Assembly: GCF_014836405.1 (NCBI RefSeq)
Contig: NZ_JACSQU010000001.1
Coordinates: forward strand, 1,116,001-1,180,000
Source of the DNA: Brevundimonas guildfordensis
GTDB taxonomy: Bacteria; Pseudomonadota; Alphaproteobacteria; Caulobacterales; Caulobacteraceae
Length of the DNA stretch: 64,000 nt
Direction: 5' to 3'
Of this stretch, positions 8,294 through 17,026 are shown one piece after another. Made by a program: the position numbers and the translations under genes. The number at the start of each line of letters is the position of its first letter. The stretch's first letter is position 1. The notes below the pieces were generated by a model, which saw nothing but the letters and a program-made list of their open reading frames with translations, did not search any database and was not told the DNA's origin.

Positions 8294-9484
8294 TTACTCG
8301 ACGATCTTGGCCACGACGCCGGCGCCGACGGTGCGGCCGCCTTCACGGATGGCGAAGCGCAGCTTCTCTTCCATCGCGATCGGCGTGATCAGCTCGACGT
8401 CCAGCTCGGCGTTGTCGCCCGGCATGATCATTTCCACGCCTTCCTTCAGGTGCACGATGCCGGTCACGTCGGTCGTGCGGAAGTAGAACTGCGGACGGTA
8501 GTTCGTGAAGAACGGCGTGTGACGGCCGCCTTCTTCCTTGTTCAGGATGTAGGCTTCAGCCACGAACTTGGTGTGCGGGGTGATCGAACCCGGCTTGCAC
8601 AGCACCTGGCCGCGCTCGACGTCTTCACGCTTGGTGCCGCGCAGCAGCACGCCCACGTTGTCGCCGGCTTGACCCTGGTCCAGCAGCTTGCGGAACATTT
8701 CAACGCCCGTGCAGGTCGTCTTCTGAACCGGACGGATGCCGACGATTTCGACTTCTTCACCGACCTTGACGATGCCGCGCTCGACGCGACCCGTCACCAC
8801 GGTGCCGCGGCCCGAGATCGAGAACACGTCTTCGACCGGCATCAGGAACGGCATGTCGATCGGGCGTTCCGGTTGCGGGATGTAGGCGTCGACCGCCGCC
8901 ATCAGCTCTAGGATGCGCTCTTCGCCGATGTGGGCGTCGCGGTCTTCGACGGCGGCCAGGGCCGAGCCCTTGACGACCGGGATGTCGTCGCCCGGGAACT
9001 GGTACGAGCTGAGCAGCTCGCGCACTTCCATTTCGACCAGCTCCAGCAGTTCCTCGTCGTCGACCATGTCGACCTTGTTCAGGAACACCACCAGGGCCGG
9101 AACGCCGACCTGACGCGACAGCAGGATGTGCTCGCGGGTCTGCGGCATCGGGCCGTCAGCGGCCGAGCACACCAGGATCGCGCCGTCCATCTGAGCGGCG
9201 CCCGTGATCATGTTCTTCACGTAGTCGGCGTGGCCCGGGCAGTCCACGTGCGCGTAGTGACGGTTGGCCGTCTCATATTCCACGTGCGACGTGTTGATGG
9301 TGATGCCGCGCGCTTTTTCTTCCGGCGCGTTGTCGATGTCGGCGTAGTTCATCGCCTTGTTGCCGCCGGCCTTCGCCAGCGTCATCGAGATCGCCGCCGT
9401 CAGCGTCGTCTTGCCGTGGTCAACGTGGCCGATCGTGCCGATGTTCACGTGCGGCTTGTTACGTTCGAACTTTTCCTTGGCCAT
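8294..9484 (-). CDS. tuf: Translation elongation factor Tu
   Basis: GTPase that delivers aminoacyl-tRNA to the ribosome. 396 residues, the normal length. Starts [22 protein letters not shown]-binding motifs are [16 protein letters not shown] and NKVD. The ATG at 9484 is used because MAKEKF is the family N-terminus and AGGAG lies about 10 bases upstream. It follows tRNA-Tyr and tRNA-Gly on the same strand with 61 bases between tRNA-Gly and the start, an order shared with the tufB locus of enteric bacteria, so co-transcription is likely. Confidence 0.98.
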   Translation of the reverse strand: MAKEKFERNKPHVNIGTIGHVDHGKTTLTAAISMTLAKAGGNKAMNYADIDNAPEEKARGITINTSHVEYETANRHYAHVDCPGHADYVKNMITGAAQMDGAILVCSAADGPMPQTREHILLSRQVGVPALVVFLNKVDMVDDEELLELVEMEVRELLSSYQFPGDDIPVVKGSALAAVEDRDAHIGEERILELMAAVDAYIPQPERPIDMPFLMPVEDVFSISGRGTVVTGRVERGIVKVGEEVEIVGIRPVQKTTCTGVEMFRKLLDQGQAGDNVGVLLRGTKREDVERGQVLCKPGSITPHTKFVAEAYILNKEEGGRHTPFFTNYRPQFYFRTTDVTGIVHLKEGVEMIMPGDNAELDVELITPIAMEEKLRFAIREGGRTVGAGVVAKIVE

Positions 9485-9544
9485 GGCCAAACTCCTGTGG
9501 CCCGGGTCCGGAACGGAGGGGCGCTGTGCTCAGTTCAAAAAACC

Positions 9545-9618
9545 TGGAGCGGGTAGCGGGAATCGAACCCGCGTATTCAGCTTGGAAGGCTGCTGCACTA
9601 CCATTGTGCTATACCCGC
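9545..9618 (-). tRNA. tRNA-Gly (anticodon TCC)
   Basis: Cloverleaf on the minus strand: 7-bp acceptor stem GCGGGTA/TACCCGC, anticodon loop CTTCCAA (anticodon TCC), T-loop GTTCGATTC, and encoded CCA at 9547-9545. It lies between tRNA-Tyr and tuf. Confidence 0.95.
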
Positions 9619-9713
9619 GCGAAGAATGCGGCTGCACCGCTCTTCGTTGAAGAGCGACGTTTCCGCACCCGATTCCTTTCTGGACTCCCGGCCCGGCGGG
9701 CATTGAAGGCGCG

Positions 9714-9797
9714 TGGTGGGGGAAGCAGGACTCGAACCTGCGAAGCTTACGCAGCGGATTTACAGTCCGCCCCCTTTGCCGCTCGGGACATTCCCCC
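9714..9797 (-). tRNA. tRNA-Tyr (anticodon GTA)
   Basis: Minus-strand class II tRNA with a long variable arm. Acceptor GGGGGAA/TTCCCCC, anticodon loop CTGTAAA (GTA), T-arm with GTTCGAGTC, and encoded CCA at 9716-9714. It is the first member of the apparent tRNA-Tyr/tRNA-Gly/tuf unit. Confidence 0.95.
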
Positions 9798-9947
9798 AGC
9801 GCGCCTTATGTCAATGCCGGTCTGGAAAACGCCGGAAATAATCTTTCGATCATTTCGCGACGAAAGCCTTCGCTGTCGGGCGACGCCTGCAGTAGAGGAA
9901 GCGCCTGAACCGAAAGCCCTGGGGCCCAAATCGGAGGCCGTCTTATA

Positions 9948-10826
9948 GTGTCGTCATTTCGAGAACGCAACGACCGGAAAACCGGTAGAAAACAATCTTT
10001 CCACAAGAGGGATGAAACCCGCCCAAATCGGGCTCAAACGCCTGCCCCACAAGGGCGCGGCACTGGCGAAAGCGAGCGCAAACCGGCTCGATCGCGCTTA
10101 GATGCCGATAATTTTCTTTGGGGACGCCACCCGGTTCTGGCCGCTTTGGCGAATCCGGCGCGTCGCGGAACGGGCCGTCTGATGGTCACCGAAGACCGCG
10201 CCGAAGAGATTCAGCGCGAGAATCTGGCGAACGGCCACCGAATCGAGGTGGTCGATTCGGTCGCGCTCGGCCGGATGCTGCCGGCCGGCGCCGTGCACCA
10301 GGGCATGGCCTTCAAGGTCCAACCCTTGGAAGGCGTGGATCTGGAAGACCTGGCCGAACCCGCTGAAGGCGTCATCGTCATGCTGGATCAGCTGACCGAC
10401 CCTCAGAACGTCGGCGCCATCTTCCGCTCGGCGCTGGCGTTCGGCGCGCGCGGCATCGTCGTGCAGGATCGCCACTCGCCCGCCCTTGCCGGCGCCCTGG
10501 CCAAGGCCTCGGCCGGCGCGACCGAGCGCCTGCCTTGCGCCCGCGTGACCAACCTCAGCCGCGCGCTGGAGAAGCTGGCCGATCACGGCTGGCGCGCCAT
10601 CGGCATGGACGGCGGCTCGGACCTGACGCTGGAACAGGCGCTGGACGCCCGGCCCACTGTCATCGTCATGGGCTCCGAGGGCGACGGCGTCCGCCGTCTG
10701 GTGGCCGAGCACTGCGAGGCCATGGCCCGCATCCCCATGCCCGGCGGCTTCGAGAGTCTGAACGTCTCCAACGCCGCCGCCATCGCCCTCTATGAGGTCG
10801 CCAGGGCCCAAAGCCGCGCGAGCTAA
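9948..10826 (+). CDS. rlmB: 23S rRNA 2'-O-ribose methyltransferase, TrmH/SpoU family
   Basis: 292 residues. A basic, probably disordered N-terminus (1-50) precedes a substrate-binding domain (about 57-130, beginning FLWGRHPVLAAL) and a knotted SPOUT methyltransferase domain (about 139-285) with NVGAIFRSA, VIVMGSEGDGV and ESLNVSNAAAIALYE, the three SpoU motifs. RlmB methylates G2251 of 23S rRNA; the family also holds tRNA enzymes, so the exact target is inferred. GTG 9948 is taken as start, with GGAGG 12 bases upstream. It diverges from the tRNA-Tyr/tuf unit. Confidence 0.88.
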   Translation: MSSFRERNDRKTGRKQSFHKRDETRPNRAQTPAPQGRGTGESERKPARSRLDADNFLWGRHPVLAALANPARRGTGRLMVTEDRAEEIQRENLANGHRIEVVDSVALGRMLPAGAVHQGMAFKVQPLEGVDLEDLAEPAEGVIVMLDQLTDPQNVGAIFRSALAFGARGIVVQDRHSPALAGALAKASAGATERLPCARVTNLSRALEKLADHGWRAIGMDGGSDLTLEQALDARPTVIVMGSEGDGVRRLVAEHCEAMARIPMPGGFESLNVSNAAAIALYEVARAQSRAS

Positions 10827-10899
10827 GAAGGCGAACGCCCGCGTCAACTCGTCCCAGCGACGTCTTGGCGCGGGCCCCGCCGGGCATTAAGAGTCCGGC

Positions 10900-11754
10900 A
10901 TGGACTTCCTCTCAAATCCCGAACTGATCAGTCAGGCCTCGGCGCTCGGCAAGGTGCTGATGATCGACCTGGTGCTGGCCGGCGACAACGCCGTCGCCGT
11001 GGGCCTGGCCGCCGCCGCCTTGCCGCAGGAACAGCGCCGCAAGGCCATTCTGATCGGGCTGGCCGCCGCCGTCGTCATGCGCATCGGCCTGGCGCTGATC
11101 ACCGTGCAGTTGCTGGCTATCGTCGGCCTGCTGCTGGCGGGCGGCTTCCTGCTGCTGTGGGTCTGCTGGAAGATGTGGCGAGAGCTTCGCGAACAGGCCA
11201 CCCACGATCAGGCCGAAGCCGAGGCCGAGATCGAACGGGCCATGGCCATTGAACATGGCGGCGGCCCCTCGCCTGAGGAGTTGGGCCTCAAGCGCAAGAC
11301 CTTCGGCGCCGCCCTGATCCAGATCATGATCGCCGATCTCACCATGTCGCTGGACAATGTGCTGGCCGTTGCCGGCGCCAGCCATGATCACCCGTGGATC
11401 ATGGTGTTCGGCCTGGTGCTGTCGATCGCCCTGATGGGTCTGGCCGCCAGCTTCATCGCCAAGCTGCTGAACCGCTATCGCTGGATCGCCTACGTGGGCC
11501 TGGTCATCGTCCTCTACGTCGCCTTGCACATGATCTGGGACGGCGGACGTTCGGTGATCGTGCGCACTGGGCACACAGACCAGTTCAACGCCTCGGCCCC
11601 CGCCTTCCTCGGCATCAGCGACGAGGAAAAGGCCAAGCACCTGCGCCACAGCGGCGAAGGTCCGGGACGGCACACGCCCGAAGCCCTGCCTGGTGGTCGC
11701 GAGCGACGAGATCCGCCGCCGCCGACTGTCGCGCCGTCAGAGCCCGCCTCCTAG
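10900..11754 (+). CDS. TerC-family integral membrane protein
   Basis: 284 residues with six or seven hydrophobic segments. The paired acidic motifs LVLAGDNAVAVGL (about 26-38) and TMSLDNVLAVAG (about 148-159) are typical of TerC/YjbE/Alx proteins, whose members act in manganese export or tellurite resistance. A long charged segment (about 90-125) separates the two halves, and the C-terminal 60 residues are polar and Pro-rich. It starts 73 bases after rlmB and is followed at once by a strong terminator. The family is clear; the metal is not. Confidence 0.88.
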   Translation: MDFLSNPELISQASALGKVLMIDLVLAGDNAVAVGLAAAALPQEQRRKAILIGLAAAVVMRIGLALITVQLLAIVGLLLAGGFLLLWVCWKMWRELREQATHDQAEAEAEIERAMAIEHGGGPSPEELGLKRKTFGAALIQIMIADLTMSLDNVLAVAGASHDHPWIMVFGLVLSIALMGLAASFIAKLLNRYRWIAYVGLVIVLYVALHMIWDGGRSVIVRTGHTDQFNASAPAFLGISDEEKAKHLRHSGEGPGRHTPEALPGGRERRDPPPPTVAPSEPAS

Positions 11755-11761
11755 AAACACG

Positions 11762-11791
11762 AAAGGCCCGGAGCGATCCGGGCCTTTTTTT
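11762..11791 (+). terminator. Factor-independent terminator of the TerC gene
   Basis: 11-bp perfect stem (11762-11772 with 11777-11787), loop GCGA, running into seven Ts. It starts eight bases after the stop codon. Confidence 0.9.
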
Positions 11792-11882
11792 ACTCGCCCG
11801 CTCGGCCTCTCCGACGTCGTCTTTACAAGAACAAAGATCTTGAAATACTCCTGGCCGTAACACTGATAGTCCAGGGTCGTAA

Positions 11883-12887
11883 ATGTCGCTTCGTGTTCTC
11901 TCTTGGTCGCTCGCAGCGGCGACCCTCTATCTATCCAGCGCCGGTGGCGCCGAGGCCCAGATCACCATCGGCGGCAGCGCTACCAATGTATCGTGCTTTG
12001 GCGGCAGCAACGGCTCGGCGACCGCCATCCCTAGCGGCGGAACACCGCCCTACACCTACACGTGGTCGCCTGGCGGCGCGACGACCGCCAGCGCCACCGG
12101 CCTGTCCGCCCTCGACTACATCGTCACAGTGACCGACAGCAACGCACTGAGGCAGGCGCGAACATACGTCGTCACCCAGCCGCCCGCCCTTGCGACGAGC
12201 ACTATCACCAAGTCAAATGTCACCAGCGCCGGCGGATCTGACGGCTCCGCCACGGTCGGCGTATCCGGCGGCATTGCCCCGTATACCTACTTGTGGTCGC
12301 CGTCCGTCGGCTCAGCCGCCACAGCCACCGGGTTGACGGCAGGAACCTATACGGTCGTCGTAACGGACAGGAATGGCTGCCAAAAGTCGCATAGTTTCTC
12401 GATAGTCGAAAGCCTTGCAGCAGGGGTCTCCAGCGTCAGCGTGCCTGCCGATGGAGCCTATGTGGCGGGGCAAAACCTGGACTTCACCGTAAACTTCAAC
12501 CAAGCCGTCACGGTCGACACCGTCGGCGGAACGCCTCGACTCGAACTGATCGTGGGGTCGACCACGCGCTACGCCGCATACCTAGCCGGTTCCGGCGGTC
12601 CGAGCCTGACATTCCGCTACACGGTTCAGCCGGGCGACAACGACAGCGACGGCATCACCTTTAGCACTACCGCCCTTAGTCTTAACGGCGGTCGCATCGC
12701 TACCGGGTCGGGCACCGTCGTTCTAACCCTCAACGGCGTCCCTTCCACGGCCGGCGTTCGGGTTGTCGCCGCGCCGCCCGCTTCGGTTCCGACCCTGACG
12801 GAATGGGCGATGATTCTGTTGACCAGCCTGCTGGCTCTGCTCGGCGCGGGGCGTCTGGGCTTGCTGCCTGCCGGTCGAAAGGTCTGA
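11883..12887 (+). CDS. Exported SprB-repeat protein with IPTL-CTERM-like sorting tail
   Basis: 334 residues. A signal peptide (cleavage likely after Ala25, AEA/Q) is followed by two SprB-like repeats (about 36-98 and 112-174) sharing the pattern GGS-GSAT, GG--PYTY-WSP, TGL-A--Y-V-VTD. A second domain (about 183-298) is a beta-rich, Ig-like region with FTVNFNQAVTVD. The C-terminus reads VPTLTEWAMILL, a hydrophobic helix to about 323, then a short basic tail ending GRK: the IPTL-CTERM protein-sorting arrangement. Such proteins are thought to be cleaved and anchored at the outer surface. SprB repeats come from a Bacteroidetes gliding adhesin, so horizontal origin is possible. Function here is unknown; surface adhesion is a guess. 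Confidence 0.75.
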   Translation: MSLRVLSWSLAAATLYLSSAGGAEAQITIGGSATNVSCFGGSNGSATAIPSGGTPPYTYTWSPGGATTASATGLSALDYIVTVTDSNALRQARTYVVTQPPALATSTITKSNVTSAGGSDGSATVGVSGGIAPYTYLWSPSVGSAATATGLTAGTYTVVVTDRNGCQKSHSFSIVESLAAGVSSVSVPADGAYVAGQNLDFTVNFNQAVTVDTVGGTPRLELIVGSTTRYAAYLAGSGGPSLTFRYTVQPGDNDSDGITFSTTALSLNGGRIATGSGTVVLTLNGVPSTAGVRVVAAPPASVPTLTEWAMILLTSLLALLGAGRLGLLPAGRKV

Positions 12888-12910
12888 AGTTCGGCGGCGA
12901 CCGAACAACG

Positions 12911-12938
12911 AAAAGGCCCGGATCGCTCCGGGCCTTTT
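12911..12938. terminator. Bidirectional terminator between the SprB-repeat gene and metG
   Basis: 12-bp perfect stem (12911-12922 with 12927-12938), loop TCGC, with A4 before and T4 after, so it can serve both convergent genes. Confidence 0.85.
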
Positions 12939-12958
12939 CTGTATTCGGGATCACAAAC

Positions 12959-14668
12959 TCAGCCTTCGGCGCCGCCGAAGCGTTCAGTCCATTCGGCGAC
13001 CTGCGCATCCTCGATCTTGGCAAACAGAACCTGGGGGGCCGCCACCGCCCGACCGGCAGGAACCAGGCTCAACAGGTCGCCATCAGCGCCGGGCCATGAC
13101 AGATCGGTTGCGCCGACCGTGGCCGCGATCCGCCCCGCCGCCTCCGGCATAAAGGGCGCCGTCACGCGAGCGAACAAGGCCACCAGGCTCAGAGCCGTCC
13201 GCACTACGACAGCGGCCCGGTCGCGGTCCGTCTTCAACGCGGTCCACGGGGCCGCGACCTGCAGGTATTCGTTGCCCAGAACCCACAAGGCCCGAGCGGC
13301 TTGGGCCGCCTTGCGGAACTCCATCGCCTCGAACTCTTCAGTCAGGCTGGCCAGAGCCGCCTTGACGTCGGCCGCCAGCTTCTCCTCCAGCGCACCCGCC
13401 TCCCCGCCCGCCGGCACGACGCCGTCGAACTTGGACTCGGTGAACTTGACGATGCGGTTGACGAAGTTGCCCAGCACGTCGGCCAGATCCTTGTTCGTCG
13501 TCGACTGGAACTGCTCCCAGGTGAAGGCCGCGTCGGAGTGCTCCGGCCCATAGGCCGTCAGGTGCCAGCGCCAGTAGTCGGCGGGCAGCAGCTCCAGCGC
13601 CTGATCCATGAAGACGCCGCGGTTCTGGCTGGTCGAGAACTTGCCGCCGTACCAGTTCAGCCAGTTGAAGGCCTTCAGCTGGTCCACCGTCTTCCACGGC
13701 TCGCCCGAACCCAGGATGGTCGCCGGGAAGCTGACGGTGTGGAAGGCGACGTTGTCCTTGCCCATGAACTCCACGTAGCGCACGTCTTCGGCGCCTTCGT
13801 CCAGCCGCCACCACGAGCGCCAGTTGCCGCCGGTCTTCTGCGCCCATTCCTCTGTCGCAGCGATATATTCGATCGGAGCGTCGAACCAGACGTAGAAGAC
13901 CTTGCCCTCCATGCCGGGACGCGGGCCGCCGTCCGGCCCGACGACGGGGACGCCCCAAGTCAGGTCTCGGGTGATGCCCCGGTCGATCAGCCCCTCGTCC
14001 AGGTGCTTGTAGGCGATGGATCGGGCCAGCGGCTGCCATGACGGCGAGCGTTCATCGACCCAGGCGCGCACCGTGTCGGCCACCTTGGTTTGCAGCAGAT
14101 AGAGATGCCGCGTGTCGCGCACTTCCAGGTTGCGGCTGCCGGACACCGCCGAATAGGGATTGATCAGGTCGGTCGGGTCCAGCAGGCGGCCGCAGTTGTC
14201 GCACTGATCGCCGCGCGCCTTTTCATAGGCGCAGTGCGGGCACGTGCCTTCGACATAGCGGTCGGGCAGGAAGCGGGCGTCGTCGATCGAATAGATCATC
14301 CGGTCGACGCGCTCCTCGATCAGGCCGCGTTCCTCCAGCACCTTGGCGAAATGTTGGGTTAGCCGCTTGTTGGGCTCGCCCGAGCTGCGGCCGAAAATAT
14401 CGAATGACAGGTTGAAGGCTTCGCCAGCGCGGCGCTGCACCTCGTGCTGCTCGTCGCAATAGGTGCGGACGTCCTGCCCCGCAGCGGCGGCGGCCAACTC
14501 GGCCGGGGTGCCATGCTCGTCAGTGGCGCAGACATAGAGGACGTCATGCCCCCGGCTTCGCATGAAACGCGCCCACACATCGGCGGGCAGCATCGACCCA
14601 GCCAGATTCCCCAGGTGCTTGATGCCGTTGATGTAGGGCAGCGCCGAGGTGATGAGGATGCGGGACAT
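12959..14668 (-). CDS. metG: Methionyl-tRNA synthetase
   Basis: Charges tRNA-Met with methionine. 569 residues, class I. The HIGH-type motif is HLGN (residues 18-21, within [11 protein letters not shown]) and the KMSKS-type motif is KFSTS. A four-cysteine zinc knuckle (CPHC ... CDNC, about 143-159) places it with the E. coli/archaeal-type enzymes. There is no C-terminal tRNA-binding (EMAP) domain, which explains the shorter length. Convergent with the SprB-repeat gene and separated from it by a shared terminator. Confidence 0.95.
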   Translation of the reverse strand: MSRILITSALPYINGIKHLGNLAGSMLPADVWARFMRSRGHDVLYVCATDEHGTPAELAAAAAGQDVRTYCDEQHEVQRRAGEAFNLSFDIFGRSSGEPNKRLTQHFAKVLEERGLIEERVDRMIYSIDDARFLPDRYVEGTCPHCAYEKARGDQCDNCGRLLDPTDLINPYSAVSGSRNLEVRDTRHLYLLQTKVADTVRAWVDERSPSWQPLARSIAYKHLDEGLIDRGITRDLTWGVPVVGPDGGPRPGMEGKVFYVWFDAPIEYIAATEEWAQKTGGNWRSWWRLDEGAEDVRYVEFMGKDNVAFHTVSFPATILGSGEPWKTVDQLKAFNWLNWYGGKFSTSQNRGVFMDQALELLPADYWRWHLTAYGPEHSDAAFTWEQFQSTTNKDLADVLGNFVNRIVKFTESKFDGVVPAGGEAGALEEKLAADVKAALASLTEEFEAMEFRKAAQAARALWVLGNEYLQVAAPWTALKTDRDRAAVVVRTALSLVALFARVTAPFMPEAAGRIAATVGATDLSWPGADGDLLSLVPAGRAVAAPQVLFAKIEDAQVAEWTERFGGAEG

Positions 14669-14742
14669 GATCTTCCAACGTCTGACAGGGAGGCGTCGGA
14701 TATAGAGGGCGATTTGCCCGCCGTCACCTTATTCGCCGCCGC

Positions 14743-16083
14743 CTATGCCAACCGACGCGCGATCCGCACGAAGCGCCCGGTCAGCAGCGCGCCCGAGATC
14801 AGGCTGGCGACGATCACCGACCAGACCAGGCCGTCCACCCCGATCCGGTGCGCCAGGAACCAGCCCAACGGGATCATGATCACGCCATAGGACAACAGGT
14901 GCATCAGGGTCGGCCACACCACGTCGCCGGCCGCGCGGTTGGCTTGGGCGGCGACCACCTGCATGGCGTCGGCGACGAAGAACAGGGTCGCCAGCACCAG
15001 CGCCGGCGCCGCGATAGCCAGGATCGCCGGGTCGGTCGTATAGGCGCCGACGATCAGCCGCGCCGACGGCCAGATGATCAGGGCGATGATGAAGGCCAGC
15101 ACCGTCACCACGCCGATCCCGGCCAGACCCCCACGCATCACGCCCGCCTTGTCCGCCGCGCCATAGCTGCGACCGACCAGCACCGCCGTCGCCGACGACA
15201 GTCCCATCGGCACCATGAAGACGATGGCCGAGATGTTGATCACGACCGCCCAGCTGGCGGTCTGCGCGGCGCCCAGCTGACCGGCGAACAGGGTCATGGC
15301 CGCAAAGGCGCCAACCTCGATGAAGTTCGACGCCCCGGCGCCCAGGCCGACCTTCATCTGCTGGCTCTCGACCGCCTTGTCGCGTTTGGGCTTCTTGAAC
15401 ACGCCCCAGGCCCGCGCCTCGGGCAGGCGCAGGATGAAGATCACCAGAAAGACCGCCAGCGCCGTGCGCGCGCCGAAGGTCGCCCAGGCCGAGGCCACCG
15501 CGCCATGCAGGCCGATGCCCAGCAGGTCCGGCACCAGCAGCAGGTTCAGCGCCAGATTGACCGCATTGGCCACCCACATGGCGACCATGCCCGCCTTGGG
15601 CCGGTGCAGTCCCTCAAGGAAGAACTGGGCGCAGACCGAAATCAGATAGGCGGGCATCGACAGGGCGAAGACCATCAGGGCGGGCGTCGCGCCCTCGCCC
15701 AGACCATCCTCCAGCCCCATGTGCACCAGACCGAACGGCCCCAGCAGCAGCAGACCGATCATCGAGACCAGACCGATCTGCAGCGAATAGGTCATGCCGC
15801 GCCGCAGGACGGCGCCGACTTCATCGCCCCTGCCCTCGCCCAGCAGGCGGGCGGTCATGACCTGCACCCCCATCATCAGGCCGACCGCCGTGGTCAGCAC
15901 GACCGAAGACGGCGCCCACGCCAGAGAGTGATAGGCCAGCTCGCGGCTGGCGTAATGGCCGACGACGATGGCGTCCGTCAGCCCCATGGTCATGATGCCC
16001 AGACGCGCCAGCACGACCGGCCAGGCCAGCTTCAGCAGCTCGGACAGGGTCGCGCGGGTCTTGAAACTGAACAGGTGGGTCAT
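14743..16083 (-). CDS. MATE-family multidrug/sodium antiporter
   Basis: 446 residues with about 12 hydrophobic segments arranged as two similar halves (MatE domains, about 15-180 and 240-405). PVVLARLGIMTMGLTDAIVVG near the N-terminus and FAGQLGAAQTASWAVVI in the second half fit the NorM-type family, which expels cationic drugs using Na+ or H+ gradients. ATG 16083 (MTHLFSF) is preferred over an in-frame ATG nine codons earlier, although neither has a strong binding site. It follows the DUF1489 gene on the same strand. Confidence 0.88.
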   Translation of the reverse strand: MTHLFSFKTRATLSELLKLAWPVVLARLGIMTMGLTDAIVVGHYASRELAYHSLAWAPSSVVLTTAVGLMMGVQVMTARLLGEGRGDEVGAVLRRGMTYSLQIGLVSMIGLLLLGPFGLVHMGLEDGLGEGATPALMVFALSMPAYLISVCAQFFLEGLHRPKAGMVAMWVANAVNLALNLLLVPDLLGIGLHGAVASAWATFGARTALAVFLVIFILRLPEARAWGVFKKPKRDKAVESQQMKVGLGAGASNFIEVGAFAAMTLFAGQLGAAQTASWAVVINISAIVFMVPMGLSSATAVLVGRSYGAADKAGVMRGGLAGIGVVTVLAFIIALIIWPSARLIVGAYTTDPAILAIAAPALVLATLFFVADAMQVVAAQANRAAGDVVWPTLMHLLSYGVIMIPLGWFLAHRIGVDGLVWSVIVASLISGALLTGRFVRIARRLA

Positions 16084-16146
16084 CGGAGGCTGCAACAGCC
16101 ACGCGCCCATGTGCGCGTCAATCGATTTTCCGTGCGTTTCGGGCGC

Positions 16147-16542
16147 CTACCAGGCGCCCAGTTCGCGCAGCTCCCGCGCCAGCTCGGGCGGCAGGTCCGT
16201 CGGCTCGGCTACGGACAGATCCGGCGGCACGTCCTTGTCGAAATAACGCCACCCCTGAAACGGCCGCCGGGCCAGGGGCGCAGTACGGATGACCTGGCTG
16301 TCCAGCTTGATCTCGCACCGGCTGGCCTTGCCCTCGCCCACGGTCGTGATGTCCAGAATCCGCTGACGGCAGGTCACGACGCCCTTCATCACCCAGTACA
16401 GCGAGCCGCCGTCCTCGATCTCGGCGGCGCGCTTGGGCGTCATGCGGGTGTGGACGATGCGCCAGTCGGACCGCCTGGCGTTCGCCTCCAGGGTCTCGAC
16501 CTCGGCGACGCCGACGCACAGCTTGATCATGTGAAGGGGCAT
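16147..16542 (-). CDS. DUF1489 family protein
   Basis: 131 residues. Starts MPLHMIKLCVG and contains GSLYWVMKGVVTCRQRILDI and a Trp/Arg-rich stretch FQGWRYF, the layout of the DUF1489 family, which is widespread and almost confined to Alphaproteobacteria. No function is established. It precedes the MATE gene on the same strand and diverges from the ABM-domain gene, sharing a short intergenic region of 34-73 bases depending on which start that gene uses. Confidence 0.8.
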   Translation of the reverse strand: MPLHMIKLCVGVAEVETLEANARRSDWRIVHTRMTPKRAAEIEDGGSLYWVMKGVVTCRQRILDITTVGEGKASRCEIKLDSQVIRTAPLARRPFQGWRYFDKDVPPDLSVAEPTDLPPELARELRELGAW

Positions 16543-16615
16543 AAGTGGCCTCTAACATCAGATTCCCGGCGACGTCATGGCGGACATTTTGGATGAACGG
16601 CGCCATGCTGTTGTC

Positions 16616-16999
16616 ATGTCCCTCGACCGCCGACAAATCCTCTCTGCTGGTCTGGGTTTGGCCGCCACGACCGTGGCGGCGCCAACGCTTGGAGAAACGC
16701 CCATGTATGGACTGATCGGCCGCATCAAGGCTCAGCCGGGCCAGCGAGACGCCCTCGCCGCCATTCTGCTGGAAGGGACCGACGTCATGCCTGGCTGCTT
16801 CAGCTATGTCGTCGCGCGCGATCCCGCAGACGCTGACGCGCTGTGGATCACTGAAGTGTGGGACGATCGCGAGAGCCACGCCGCCTCGCTGCAGCTTCCC
16901 GCCGTTCAGGCCGCCATCGCCAAGGGGCGTCCGCTCATCGCCGGCTTTGATAGCCGGACCGAAACCGAGCCGCTAGGCGGCGTGGGGCTCGCCCGCTGA
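16616..16999 (+). CDS. Exported ABM-domain (quinol monooxygenase-like) protein
   Basis: From ATG 16616 the protein has 127 residues: an N-terminal signal with a twin-arginine-like start (LDRRQILSAG, then a hydrophobic stretch to about residue 24) and an antibiotic-biosynthesis-monooxygenase dimer domain (from MYGLIGRIKAQPGQRD, about 30-115) with the usual CFSYVVARDP and EVWDD-ES-A motifs. ABM enzymes oxidise quinol-like compounds without a cofactor. A cytoplasmic form starting at MYGLIG (16703) is possible, and an upstream in-frame ATG lies at 16577. The Arg pair suggests Tat export, unusual for this family. Confidence 0.7.
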   Translation: MSLDRRQILSAGLGLAATTVAAPTLGETPMYGLIGRIKAQPGQRDALAAILLEGTDVMPGCFSYVVARDPADADALWITEVWDDRESHAASLQLPAVQAAIAKGRPLIAGFDSRTETEPLGGVGLAR

Positions 17000-17026
17000 G
17001 CCCCACCGCTTCGAGCTGAACTGGTT

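Noticed and set aside
14848-16596. 582-codon plus-strand open frame opposite the MATE gene
   Set aside because: Gln/His/Arg-rich antisense shadow; the minus strand has clear membrane helices.
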